Source of the DNA: Anaerolineae bacterium | GTDB taxonomy: Bacteria; Chloroflexota; Anaerolineae; Aggregatilineales; Ch27 | DNA: 64,000 nucleotides | Assembly: GCA_013178165.1 (NCBI GenBank) | Contig: JABLXG010000023.1 | Coordinates: 115,457-179,456, forward strand | Reading direction: 5' to 3' | Shown here: piece after piece, positions 16,282-24,912 of the stretch | How the letters are laid out: every line of letters begins with the position of its first letter | Position numbering within the stretch: the first letter of the stretch is position 1 | Translations under genes and position numbers: made by a program | Notes under the pieces: model-generated | Seen by the model: only the letters and a program-made list of their open reading frames with translations | What the model was told of the DNA's origin: nothing | Database searches by the model: none

Positions 16282-16602
16282 GCAGTACCGTAGGCAAACC
16301 GGCTATCCATCTACCCGCTGGACAGGGGCGGATGCTGAAGGAACAGCCGGGCAGTAGCGCCAGTGGAGCACGCCGGCCGGATCGCCCGCAGGGACGCGGG
16401 CCGGCTCGTATCACCGGCAGCGAACCTGATCGAGGCGGGGCCGCCGCGATCAGGTTCGCGATTCTCCGGCATCCGGCAGGTCAAGCGGACGGCAACACGC
16501 TGGCGCCAGGACAGGTCAGGCAGGCATCAGGCGGGGGCGTAGCCCTTGCCTGAGATTCCGGAAGGCTTTTGAGATGAAAAACCAAGGGAGAACCAACGGC
16601 TG
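16282..16602. other. Intra-operon spacer
   Basis: 321 bases between dppF and the small lipoprotein gene without a supported coding sequence. It contains one long perfect inverted repeat (16420-16459, listed separately), otherwise nothing recognisable. Confidence 0.5.
16420..16459 (+). terminator. Perfect 13-bp hairpin within the transporter operon
   Basis: GCGAACCTGATCG (16420-16432) and its exact complement (16447-16459) around a 14-base GC-rich loop. There is no U tract, so it may attenuate, protect the dppDF message from 3' decay, or partially terminate between the ATPase and permease genes. Confidence 0.45.
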
Positions 16603-16989
16603 ATGGATAGACGTACGCTCCTGGCCCTCCTGCTGTTCGTTGGTATGCTCAGCCTGGCGGCCCTGGCCTGTAATTCCGACCAGGAATGGATCATCCCGCG
16701 CACGGCAACCCCCACCCCCACCCCTACCCCCATCCCGATGGACACTGAGGCAGAGTTTGCCATCGGTGACACGGTGGAGATCGTGGCGACCGGCGTGTTC
16801 ACCATCGCTCAGACCAACCAGCCAGAACCCGACCAGCGCAACAACCGGGTGATGGGCGGCGGGTGCTTCCCCGGCCAGAAGGCCCCCGTGCTGGATGTTG
16901 CCCAGGGTCCCGACGGCAGGATTTACTACAAGGTGAGCTGCATCCTGGATGGCTGGGTGCCGGCGGATAACGTCAAAGCAGTCGAATAA
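16603..16989 (+). CDS. Small Thr/Pro-linker lipoprotein with SH3-like domain
   Basis: 128 residues: signal peptide with hydrophobic core (LLALLLFVGMLSLAALAC), Cys23 as the probable lipidation site although the lipobox (ALA-C) is not canonical, then a TPTPTPTPIP linker and a ~75-residue beta-rich domain ending DGWVPADNVKAVE, the signature of bacterial SH3-like modules. It sits between the ATPase and permease genes of the peptide transporter where a binding protein might be expected, but it is far too small to be one. Possibly envelope-anchored; function unknown. Confidence 0.7.
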   Translation: MDRRTLLALLLFVGMLSLAALACNSDQEWIIPRTATPTPTPTPIPMDTEAEFAIGDTVEIVATGVFTIAQTNQPEPDQRNNRVMGGGCFPGQKAPVLDVAQGPDGRIYYKVSCILDGWVPADNVKAVE

Positions 16990-17009
16990 GTAGAGGAGGG
17001 TAACGCGCC

Positions 17010-17999
17010 ATGAGCATGGGCAAGTTCCTGATCCGGCGCATCATCATGGCCCTGCCCGTCCTGCTCCTGATCATCTTCGTGTCTTTTGCGGTGATCCGGG
17101 CGACGCCGGGTGGGCCGTTTGACATGGTTGGCGAAGGGCGACGGGTGCCGCAGGCAGTGATCGATGGCCTCAACCGCCAGTATGGGCTGGACCAGCCGCT
17201 GATGACCCAGTTTATCCGTTACCTGGCCAGCCTGGCCCGGCTGGACTTCGGGCCATCGCTGGGGCGCTCATCGCTGGGCGAGCCGGTCAGCGAGATCATC
17301 GGGCGTGGCCTGCCTGTCTCGATGCAGGTGGGCGTCTTTTCGGTGATCCTGGGCTTTGCGCTGGGCATCCCGCTGGGGGTGCTGGCCGCCCTATACCACA
17401 ACACTATTGTCGATTACGGCGCTACCTTCCTGGCTGTGCTGGGCACTTCCATCCCCAACCTGGTGCTGGGGCCGCTGCTGATCATCATCTTCGCCGTATC
17501 GCTGAACTGGTTGCCGGTTGCTGATGTCAATGGCATCTGGCGCAGCACGATTCGCAACCCGGCGGTGATCTTCTCCTGGGAGTATGTCAGCCTGGCTATC
17601 CTGCCGGTGTTCACCCTGGGGACGGGGATGATGGCTGGTATCGCCCGGCTGACGCGGGCCAGCCTGCTGCAGGTGTTGCGCGAGGACTACATCCGCACGG
17701 CCCGCGCCAAGGGCCTCAAGGAGCGCACGGTAATCTACGGCCATGCCCTTAAGAATGCCCTGATCCCGGTTGCCACCATCCTGGGGCCGCTGCTGGCTGC
17801 CGTGCTGACCGGGTCGTTCATCATCGAGCGTATCTTCAACATCCCCGGCATCGGCGGGGAGTTCGTCAGCAGCGTCGCCAGCCGTGACTACAACCTGCTG
17901 GTTGGCGTGACGATCGTGTATTCGGTCTTTCTGGTTGCCGGTAACATCCTGGTGGATGTGATGTATACCTGGCTAGATCCGCGTATCCGCTTCGATTAG
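17010..17999 (+). CDS. dppB: Dipeptide ABC transporter permease, DppB type
   Basis: 329 residues, usual length. N-terminal membrane helix then the periplasmic segment (GGPFDMVGEGRRVPQAVIDGLNRQYGLDQPLMTQFIRYL), followed by the BPD_transp_1 domain with five or six helices. The cytoplasmic EAA loop reads YIRTARAKGLKERTVIYGHALKNALIPVATILG, which contacts the ATPases. A GAGGAGGG Shine-Dalgarno precedes the ATG. Works with the next permease. Confidence 0.93.
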   Translation: MSMGKFLIRRIIMALPVLLLIIFVSFAVIRATPGGPFDMVGEGRRVPQAVIDGLNRQYGLDQPLMTQFIRYLASLARLDFGPSLGRSSLGEPVSEIIGRGLPVSMQVGVFSVILGFALGIPLGVLAALYHNTIVDYGATFLAVLGTSIPNLVLGPLLIIIFAVSLNWLPVADVNGIWRSTIRNPAVIFSWEYVSLAILPVFTLGTGMMAGIARLTRASLLQVLREDYIRTARAKGLKERTVIYGHALKNALIPVATILGPLLAAVLTGSFIIERIFNIPGIGGEFVSSVASRDYNLLVGVTIVYSVFLVAGNILVDVMYTWLDPRIRFD

Positions 18000-18101
18000 G
18001 CGCGGGCCGCGACCTGCTGGCGGGAATACCCCGCCCGTCACTCACCACATCGATCCCGGGGCGGACTGCGGTCGTCCGGGCAGGACAAGGAGCTACACGC
18101 T

Positions 18102-19148
18102 ATGGCTGTGGCGGAGAGGGCCAAGCCCGTTCAACTGGGCGAAGAGCTACACTACAAATCGCGCTCGCTCTTTCAGGATTCCATGTATCGCCTGTTCCGC
18201 AACCGGGCGGCGATCGCGGCCATGGTGATCATTGGTGGGCTGGTGATCATCGCCCTGACGGCTGACCTGATGGTGCAGTGGGGCTGGCTGGATCACTACG
18301 CCCATCAGCATCGCGGCTCCAGCCTGGCCGCGCCGCTTTCCTGCGCGGTGGACGGCGACAAGGATGGCGATGGCGTGCCGGACCCGATTCAGTTCTGCTT
18401 CCTGTTCGGGACGGATCGGCTGGGGCGCGACCTGTTGAGCCGTACTATCTACGGTACACGCATTTCCCTGCTGGTTGGCGTGGTCGGCTCGTCGGTGTCG
18501 CTGATGATTGGCATCGTCTACGGCGTGATCTCCGGCTACTACGGCGGGCGAGTCGATAACCTGATGATGCGCTTTGTCGACTTCCTGTACGGCATCCCCA
18601 CCCTGCCGCTGATCATTATCATGCAGGTTTACTTCCGCGGGGTGCGTGAGCGAGCGGGGGAGATCGGCGGGTTGGGTCAGACTATGGTGCAGATCGACCA
18701 GGCGATGGGCGGGCTGTTCTTCCTGTTTATCGCCCTGGGCATCCTGAGCTGGATCGGCATGGCCCGGCTGGCCCGCGGGCAGGTGCTGGCTTATAAACAG
18801 AAGGAATTTGTAGAAGCGGCGCGTTCCATCGGGGCGCGGGATGGGCGGATCATCTTCACCCACCTGCTGCCGAACATCATCGGGCCGCTGATCGTCTCGG
18901 AAGCGATGGCGATTCCGGGCTATATCTTCACCGAGTCTTTCCTGAGCTTCCTGGGGCTGGGCGTGAACCCGCCAACGCCAAGCTGGGGCGCGCTGATCAC
19001 CGACGCGATCAACGAAGGCGCCATCCGCTTCCGGACGCATTTGTTGCTCGTCCCGGCCTTTGCCCTGTCGCTGACCACACTGGCCTTCAACTTCCTGGGG
19101 GATGGCTTGCGCGATGCACTTGACCCGCGCCTGGCCGGGGAGAAGTAG
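18102..19148 (+). CDS. dppC: Dipeptide ABC transporter permease, DppC type, with DxDxDG loop
   Basis: 348 residues, longer than the usual ~300. N-terminal helix (~40-60), then an extracytoplasmic insertion (~65-110) in which two cysteines flank DGDKDGDGVPD, a calcium-binding-like DxDxDG loop, before the family motif FGTDRLGRDLLSR. The transport domain and the EAA loop (AARSIGARDGRIIFTHLLPNIIGPLI) are intact, ending in FLSFLGLGVNPPTPSWGALI, typical of DppC. Last gene of the operon; terminator at 19185. No substrate-binding protein gene is in the unit, so it must be encoded elsewhere. Confidence 0.92.
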   Translation: MAVAERAKPVQLGEELHYKSRSLFQDSMYRLFRNRAAIAAMVIIGGLVIIALTADLMVQWGWLDHYAHQHRGSSLAAPLSCAVDGDKDGDGVPDPIQFCFLFGTDRLGRDLLSRTIYGTRISLLVGVVGSSVSLMIGIVYGVISGYYGGRVDNLMMRFVDFLYGIPTLPLIIIMQVYFRGVRERAGEIGGLGQTMVQIDQAMGGLFFLFIALGILSWIGMARLARGQVLAYKQKEFVEAARSIGARDGRIIFTHLLPNIIGPLIVSEAMAIPGYIFTESFLSFLGLGVNPPTPSWGALITDAINEGAIRFRTHLLLVPAFALSLTTLAFNFLGDGLRDALDPRLAGEK

Positions 19149-19184
19149 AGCGATCAGGCTTCGATGGTTTCAACGTTACCTGTG

Positions 19185-19215
19185 TAGCGTCGGAATACAT
19201 TCCGGCGCTATTTTT
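19185..19215 (+). terminator. Rho-independent terminator of the transporter operon
   Basis: TAGCGTCGGAAT / ATTCCGGCGCTA stem with a two-base loop and one G-T pair, followed directly by TTTTT. Confidence 0.85.
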
Positions 19216-19216
19216 G

Positions 19217-20221
19217 TTAGTCGCACAGGCCCGCTACCAGCATGGCCAGCGCCAGTTCCGGTGCGATCTGCCCGGTCTTGATCCGCCGGTCGAGGTCGAG
19301 CAGGTGGCGGTAGGTTTGCTCCAGTCCGTCCAGTGTAAAACGGCGGCTTTGCTCTTCCAGTTTGGCGGCGACGAAATTCTGCACGCGCAGTGCCCGCGCC
19401 AGGGCCGGGCCGGGCCCACCGCCGGATTCCAGGTGTTCCCGCGCCTGTAGCAACAGACGGAACTGGCGGATGATCAGGCTGAACAGGTTGAGCGCGTCAG
19501 TATCCTTGAGCAGGCGCAGCAACAACCGGGTGGCCGTCGGGCCGTCGCGGCGGCCCAGCGCGTCCACCATCGGGAAGACGCTTTCCTCCGGCACATAGGC
19601 GGTCACCGCGGCGATATGATCGCGGGTGATCACGCCCCCTTCGCCCACATAGGCCGCCAGCTTGAATAGTTCGTTGTCGGCTTTGGTCAGGTCGGCGCTG
19701 AACTGGTCGCCGCGCACCAGGGCGACCAGCGCGTCCCGCGCCTCCGCCTCGATGCTGACGCCGTAATGGGCGGCGCGGGCCTGGATCCAGGGGCCGACTT
19801 CGTTGAGGGCAGGACGGCGGAAGGCTTTGACATAGCCGCGCGGATCGCTACGGGCCAGCCTGAGCACCGGGTGGTTTTCGCTCAGCGTCTCCCGCTCCAC
19901 AAAGACCAGCCGTGCCCAGTCTGGCAGGCCGGGCAGCTGGGCCACCAGCGCTTCCAGCGTGGCCTTGCCGCCGGATGTCTGCGCCAGGTAGGAGAGCCAG
20001 CCATTGACGATGGCCAGCCGTCGGTCGCTGAGGAACGGCAGGGCCGATACCGCGTTGAGGACATCGGCGAGCGTGGCCGTCTTGCCGTCAAAGGTGGTCG
20101 TATTGAGGTCGGCGGTGGCGGGGTCGGCGCCCATGCGTGCCCGCATGGCGGCGACCTCCTCCTCCAGCGTAAAGAGGTCTTCCCCGTGCAGGATGTAATA
20201 GGTGGGGGTGGGTTTGGCCAT
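19217..20221 (-). CDS. holA: DNA polymerase III delta subunit
   Basis: 334 residues, the normal HolA length. Clamp-loader subunit that opens the beta sliding clamp. The N-terminus reads YYILHGEDLFTLEEEVAAMR, as in the family, followed by LNTTTFDGKTATLADVLNAVSALPFLSDRRLAIVNGWL (clamp-contacting alpha helix region). The AAA+-like fold lacks Walker motifs as expected. The C-terminal helical collar (FSLIIRQFRLLLQAREHL...YRHLLDLDRRIKTGQIAPELALAMLV) is complete. Faces the transporter operon tail to tail. Confidence 0.92.
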   Translation of the reverse strand: MAKPTPTYYILHGEDLFTLEEEVAAMRARMGADPATADLNTTTFDGKTATLADVLNAVSALPFLSDRRLAIVNGWLSYLAQTSGGKATLEALVAQLPGLPDWARLVFVERETLSENHPVLRLARSDPRGYVKAFRRPALNEVGPWIQARAAHYGVSIEAEARDALVALVRGDQFSADLTKADNELFKLAAYVGEGGVITRDHIAAVTAYVPEESVFPMVDALGRRDGPTATRLLLRLLKDTDALNLFSLIIRQFRLLLQAREHLESGGGPGPALARALRVQNFVAAKLEEQSRRFTLDGLEQTYRHLLDLDRRIKTGQIAPELALAMLVAGLCD

Positions 20222-20309
20222 CGTTGCCTGTCCGGATGATCGCCAGTGCTGAGGAGGATTATGCCCGTTGGGCGGGCCGGTGGCAAGCGCCGCGCCGGGG
20301 CAGGGTAAA

Positions 20310-20318
20310 TGGTATAAT
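20310..20318 (+). promoter_or_regulatory. Extended -10 promoter of the S2P gene
   Basis: TGGTATAAT at 20310-20318 is a TG-extended perfect -10; no good -35. About 50 bases ahead of the start codon. Confidence 0.5.
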
Positions 20319-20368
20319 CGCCGCCAGCCCGGTTTTTGCCAGGCCTGAGACGCGGGGAGGATGACCGT

Positions 20369-21103
20369 ATGTTTGCAGAACTGACCCTGGCCGTGCTGAT
20401 CAGCCGCCTGATCGCGCTATTGATCGGCACGACGCTGCACGAGTACGGCCACAACTACGTGGGCTACCTGATGGGCGATAACACCCCTGCCTATGAGGGC
20501 AAGCTGACGCTCGACCCGCGCAGGCACATCTACTGGCCGGGCCTGTTGATGTTCGTGGTGGTGGGCTTCGGCGTGCTGGGGACGGCGCCGGTCAGCCCGG
20601 GGCGGATGAGCTATCCCCGGGCGGGCTGGGCGGTCAACCTCAGTCGCCAGCAGCGCTTCGGGATCGCCGTGCTGGCCGGGCCGGTTGGCAACCTGATCGT
20701 GGCCGTGATCGCCGCCTTCTTCATCCGCCTGATCGCGTTCACCGTGCCCGATCTGCTTGACCCGCTACGAGACCCGAACCTGGCCCGTGTACTGCCCGGT
20801 TTTGGCCGGGTCCTTTTTGACCTGGTGTGGTGGAATGTGCTGCTGTTCTTTTTCAACCTGGTGCCGCTGGGGCCGCTGGACGGGCGCTACATCCTGGGGA
20901 TGTTCATCCCGCCCCGCCAGCAATACGCCTACGATAACTTTCAGAATCAGTTTGGGATGTTGCTGCTGTTCGGCCTGATCTTCGCCTCATTCCTCATGCC
21001 GGGGGTGAACATCCTGGGCGCGATCATCGGCGAGCCGACGATCCAGCTCACCCAGGCGCTGATCGGTCCACAGGGGATCGCCGCGATCTTCCTGGGCAGG
21101 TAG
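20369..21103 (+). CDS. Site-2-protease family (M50) intramembrane metalloprotease
   Basis: 244 residues from ATG 20369, 8 bases after GGGGAGG. Membrane protein with the zinc motif H24-E-Y-G-H28 in the first helix region and the second ligand motif NLVPLGPLDGR (D171) about 145 residues later, as in the compact SpoIVFB/YwhC-like S2P group. At least five hydrophobic segments; no PDZ or CBS domain. Such enzymes cleave membrane-embedded substrates; the substrate is unknown. Confidence 0.9.
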   Translation: MFAELTLAVLISRLIALLIGTTLHEYGHNYVGYLMGDNTPAYEGKLTLDPRRHIYWPGLLMFVVVGFGVLGTAPVSPGRMSYPRAGWAVNLSRQQRFGIAVLAGPVGNLIVAVIAAFFIRLIAFTVPDLLDPLRDPNLARVLPGFGRVLFDLVWWNVLLFFFNLVPLGPLDGRYILGMFIPPRQQYAYDNFQNQFGMLLLFGLIFASFLMPGVNILGAIIGEPTIQLTQALIGPQGIAAIFLGR

Positions 21104-21182
21104 TGGCCTGTACAGTTACAGCAGCGGGCGGGAAGCGTCCTGCTCCCCGCCCACTGCATGGCGTTCGTAAGTCAGCAGGCGC

Positions 21183-21911
21183 TTAGCCTTCGCCCATTTC
21201 TTTCTTCGGGTCCCAGACTTCCCATACCTTGCCCACCAGCGCCGGGCCGGGCTTGAGCGTGGTCTTGCCGGGGCGCCAGCCTGCCGGGAGGACCTCACCG
21301 GTGGCGCGGTTGTGCTGGTAGGCCTGCACCTGGCGGATCAGTTCCATGACGTTGCGTCCCACTGGCGGAGTCATCACTTCCATCGCCTGAATGACGAAGT
21401 CAGGGTCGATCAGGAAACGCCCGCGGATGTCCACGCCGGCGTTCTCGTCATAGACGCCGTAGAGTGTCCCGATCCGACCACCGGAATCGGAGAGCATCGG
21501 CCAGGGCACGCCACCCTCGACCATCTTACTCAGTTCCTGTTCCTGCCAGATCTTGTGGGTGAAGTGGCTGTCTGTGCTGACCGAAAGCACCTGAACGCCC
21601 AGAGCCTGCAGTTCAGGGTATTTGACGGCAACTGCCGACAGTTCGGTCGGTCAGACAAAGGTGAAATCGCCGGGGTAAAAGCAGAGGATGATCCACTGTC
21701 CCTTGTAGTCGGACAGCTTGACGGTCTTGAAGCCGCCCGCCTGATAGGCGGTAGCTTCAAAATCAGGTGCGGGTTTGCCAACTCTTGCTTGCACGGTGTT
21801 CTTCTCCTCAGGTACGGCCTGGGCTGTTGGTGCGCCGGTAGCCTCAGGCGCGGCGAGCGGGCCGCGCGCGGGCGTGACGCACGAATAGCCAGGCTTGGCG
21901 GGTTCAGGCAT
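21183..21911 (-). CDS. AhpC/TSA-family peroxiredoxin with in-frame UGA (putative selenocysteine) at the catalytic site
   Basis: Read through one TGA (21651-21653), the frame encodes 242 residues from ATG 21911 (AAAGGA upstream). The N-terminal ~40 residues are an Ala/Pro-rich extension. Then [37 protein letters not shown] as residue 87, and [32 protein letters not shown]. In this family the catalytic motif is FYPxDFTFVCPTE, so the UGA replaces precisely the peroxidatic Cys. The frame continues on both sides without any other defect. The resolving-Cys site (normally EVCPAGW) is EVLPAGW (L208), so a one-Sec mechanism is implied. Hairpin AACUG-UCGG-CAGUU begins 8 bases after the UGA and could serve as SECIS. 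A premature stop is the alternative. A default gene caller would report two fragments. Confidence 0.8.
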
Positions 21912-22207
21912 CGACGAATCCTTTCGGTTGGCCGGGGGCGACACAGGGGAGGGAATGGAAGGGCGGAATAAGGGCAGATACGCCAGCGCAAAGGGTCGCC
22001 ACCCGGACACTGCATCTCTCGCGTTCGCACCGGGGGAATGGAGGAACTGCTATGCTGGCGAACTATATCCAGTATAGCATGTTTCGCCCGGCAGCAGCGT
22101 GGACAAAAGACGTCGGAATCAGGCTGCGCCGCCTGAAGAGGGGGAATAGGGCGTGAGCAAGTGAGCAAAAGCCTGTGCTGCGGGCGGCCTCCCGGTCTCC
22201 GGCGCTG

Positions 22208-22216
22208 TGGTATAAT
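22208..22216 (+). promoter_or_regulatory. Extended -10 promoter of the HD-domain gene
   Basis: TGGTATAAT at 22208-22216; no clear -35 hexamer. Start codon is 72 bases downstream. Confidence 0.45.
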
Positions 22217-22288
22217 CCCGGCGATTTCGCGGGAGGACGCAGCGCCGGGAGCAACACGAGTGAACATGACCGATCGGGGAGAGTCGCC

Positions 22289-22810
22289 ATGACCGCCCGG
22301 ACGCGCCTGCAACAGGGACTGCGCGCCCTGTTCTCCTGGTCGCAGCCGGTTGATCTGGCCCTGGCGGAGGCAGTGCTTTCCCCGGCGCAGCTGGCCCTGT
22401 TCCGCCGCCTGCGCCGCAGCGAGCAACTGCACAGCCTCAACGTGCTACGTGCGGTGCAGGCCGCGGGGGAAAGCGACCCCGATCTGCTGGTTGCCGCGCT
22501 GCTGCATGATGTTGGCAAGACGATCGCCCCCTTCTGGTTGCCGGAGCGCGTGCTGGTTGTCCTGGTCGGGCGGCTGGCTCCCGGTCTGCTGACCCGCCTG
22601 GGCGGGGAGGCCGAGCCACACGGCTGGCGGCGGCCATTCGCCATCAGCGTCCGCCATCCGGAATGGTCGGCCCGGCTGCTGGCTGAGGCGGGCAGCAGCG
22701 CCCGGGCCATCGAGCTGGCCCGCCGTCACCAGGAGGCCATCCCCGACCCGCCGCGCACCGAGATCGAACGCCTGCTGCTGGCCCTGCAACGCGCCGACGA
22801 CCGCAACTGA
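22289..22810 (+). CDS. HD-domain phosphohydrolase-like protein
   Basis: 173 residues from ATG 22289 (GGGGAGAG upstream). The HD metal motif is present: H48 in EQLHSLNVLRAV and H73-D74 in AALLHDVGKTIAPF, with a later ARRHQEA histidine and a D near the C-terminus (ALQRADDRN). This order (H...HD...D) fits the HDc superfamily, which hydrolyses phosphomono- or diesters of nucleotides. No fused domain. Substrate unknown; stands alone. Confidence 0.78.
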   Translation: MTARTRLQQGLRALFSWSQPVDLALAEAVLSPAQLALFRRLRRSEQLHSLNVLRAVQAAGESDPDLLVAALLHDVGKTIAPFWLPERVLVVLVGRLAPGLLTRLGGEAEPHGWRRPFAISVRHPEWSARLLAEAGSSARAIELARRHQEAIPDPPRTEIERLLLALQRADDRN

Positions 22811-23118
22811 TCCTGTACCCTGCGCCATTCTAAATCGCCAGTTGCCCGGGGCCGCTGTATGCTGTGGATAGCTGAGCTGTTGCGCCAGCTGGGGGAGGGT
22901 AAAACGATGACCGCTTGTGCTGATTGAGCATCTGACGGCGCAAGACCTGGAAAAACGGTACCTGACCCTGCACGACGGTTCGCTGGCATGGGGCTGTTCG
23001 GGCTGGTACAGGCGGCTGTCGCGGCCTGAACAGGCGGGCAGGGGGCGCATTTTTGCGGTAGAGTATGCCCTGACACAGGCAAGCAAAACAGACTGACACT
23101 GAGGGAAGGAACACACGC
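22811..23118. other. Intergenic region without recognised features
   Basis: 308 bases; no convincing ORF, promoter consensus or hairpin. A GAGGGAAGGA ribosome-binding site for the next gene is at its end. Confidence 0.5.
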
Positions 23119-24165
23119 ATGGCTGAGGTCAAAGTCGCCATCCTGGGGCTGGAACGCACTGGCGCATCCTTTGGGCTGGCCCTGAAGCGCTACATGCAGG
23201 GCAAGGAAGCCCGCCACACGTTCACCATCGTCGGGCATGACGAGCGCGATTACAACGTCAAACATGCCCGGAGCGCCGGCGCGATCGACTCTAGCGCGCG
23301 CGGGCCGGTCGAGGCGGTGGCCGGAGCGCATATCGTGATTCTGGCTGAGCATTACTACCGGGTTGAAAAGCTGTATCAGGCGGTTGGCCCGGCGCTCAAC
23401 CCTGGTACAGTCATCCTGGACTTCTCCCCGCTCAAACGCCCGTCGATCCGCTGGGCTGCGGAGACGCTGCCTGCCGACGCCGAGGCAGCCGCCTATCTGG
23501 TCGGCGTGACGCCCATCCTCAACCCCGACGTGCTCTTCGAAGCCAACAGCGAAGTAGAAGCCGCGCGGGCCGATCTGTTCGATGGCGGGACGTTCATCGT
23601 GACCCCTGCCGCTGACTGCCCGGCGGAGGCTGTCGACCTGGCCGCTGAGGTCGCCCGCATCGTCGGCGCGGACGTGCACTTCATGGACCCCGACGAGCAT
23701 GACGGTCTGATCGCGGCGATGGAGGGCCTCCCGGCGGCGCTCAGCCTGGCCCTCTTCCAGACCCTGATCCGTTCCTCTGGCTGGAGCGATCTGCGCCGGC
23801 TGGCTAACCCGGCCTTTGGCCTGCAGACCAGCCTGCTGCGCTACCAGCACCCCGACTCGCTATGGGCGCTGCTGCAGTACAACCGGGAAAACACCGCCCG
23901 CCATCTTTCCGCCCTGATCGATAACCTGACCGCCATCCGTGACGGCCTGCGCGAGGACGCCGAAGGGCTGGGCCTAGAGGCGCTGCTGGCCGACGCAGCC
24001 AGCCGCTACGAGGAATGGGAAGGCCAGCGGCGGGCCAACCGCTGGGAGAAGAAGGGCGACGAAGAGTCCGTAACCACGGCGAGCGTGCTGGGCACCATGG
24101 GCGGGATGCTCTTTGGCCGGCGGCCCCGGAAAGATAGCGACGAACCGGGCAAGAAGAAACTGTAG
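23119..24165 (+). CDS. Prephenate-dehydrogenase-like NAD(P)-binding protein
   Basis: 348 residues. N-terminal Rossmann domain (VAILGLERTGASFGLALKRY) with VILAEHYYRVEKLYQAVGPALNPGTVILDFSPLK, then a helical TyrA-type dimer domain (HFMDPDEHDGLIAAMEGLPAALSLALFQTLI); the HDxxxA-like histidine of prephenate dehydrogenases is present. The C-terminal 40 residues are charged and disordered. The GxGxxG is changed to GLERTG, so it may not be a genuine TyrA; other prephenate-dehydrogenase-like or F420-reductase-like roles are possible. No aromatic biosynthesis genes nearby. The next membrane protein follows 23 bases downstream. Confidence 0.7.
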   Translation: MAEVKVAILGLERTGASFGLALKRYMQGKEARHTFTIVGHDERDYNVKHARSAGAIDSSARGPVEAVAGAHIVILAEHYYRVEKLYQAVGPALNPGTVILDFSPLKRPSIRWAAETLPADAEAAAYLVGVTPILNPDVLFEANSEVEAARADLFDGGTFIVTPAADCPAEAVDLAAEVARIVGADVHFMDPDEHDGLIAAMEGLPAALSLALFQTLIRSSGWSDLRRLANPAFGLQTSLLRYQHPDSLWALLQYNRENTARHLSALIDNLTAIRDGLREDAEGLGLEALLADAASRYEEWEGQRRANRWEKKGDEESVTTASVLGTMGGMLFGRRPRKDSDEPGKKKL

Positions 24166-24188
24166 CCCGGCATAGTGGAGATGAAACT

Positions 24189-24896
24189 ATGGCGGCAGCG
24201 AGCGGGCGGTCCCGCTGGCGGCGGCGGGTCTACTGGTTCACCCTGTTCGGGGTGATCCAGTTCCTGATCCTGACGGCGCTGGCCATGCTGGCCTACCCCG
24301 GCGGGACGCACGTTGACCCGGCCTCGCCGGGATACGCTTTCTTCGCCAACTTCTTCAGCGATCTGGGACGGATACACGCCCACAACGGCGTGCCCAACAC
24401 GCTTTCGGTGGCACTGTTTGTCGTCGCGTTGAGTGTGGCCGGGCTATCCCTGATCCTGTTCTTCCTGGCGACTCTGCGTGACTTTCAGGTATCGACGGGC
24501 CTGCAGGCGCTGAGCGGGATCGGTTCCGTGCTGGGCATCCTGACCGGGGCGGGGTTCGTAGGGGTGGCCTGGACTCCGGCGGATGTCTTTCCGGAGCAGC
24601 ACATTGCCTGTGTGCTGCTGGCCTTCCGTGCCTTCCCGGCAGCGGCGATCCTCTACAGCGTGGCGATCTTGCGTCACCCCGCCTATCCGCGCCGCTATGG
24701 AGTCGCTTACCTGACCTTCGCCATCCTGCTGGGGGCGTACCTGTGGCTGCTCACCAACGGCCCGGCGCTTGATTCGGCGCAGGGCCTGCTCCTTCAGGTG
24801 GCCGGGCAGAAGGCGATCGTCTACGCCACCATTGTCTGCATGGGGTACCAGGGTCTGGGCGCGCTGGGGCTGGGACGGGCTGCCTTCTGGCGATAG
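24189..24896 (+). CDS. DUF998-like multi-pass membrane protein
   Basis: 235 residues with six to seven hydrophobic segments; begins RRRVYWFTLFGVIQFLILTALAML and carries NFFSDLGRIHAHNGVPNTLSV, the pattern of DUF998-type membrane proteins (FSDLG...N). A glycine-rich helix (GIGSVLGILTGAGFVGVAWTP) follows. Function of the family is not established. Probably co-transcribed with the preceding dehydrogenase-like gene. Confidence 0.65.
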   Translation: MAAASGRSRWRRRVYWFTLFGVIQFLILTALAMLAYPGGTHVDPASPGYAFFANFFSDLGRIHAHNGVPNTLSVALFVVALSVAGLSLILFFLATLRDFQVSTGLQALSGIGSVLGILTGAGFVGVAWTPADVFPEQHIACVLLAFRAFPAAAILYSVAILRHPAYPRRYGVAYLTFAILLGAYLWLLTNGPALDSAQGLLLQVAGQKAIVYATIVCMGYQGLGALGLGRAAFWR

Positions 24897-24912
24897 CCAC
24901 ACCCGCCCGGCG

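Noticed and set aside
21183..21590. Independent short peroxiredoxin-like gene starting at 21590
   Set aside because: It lacks the catalytic half and is in the same frame as the upstream part across a single UGA; treated as one gene.
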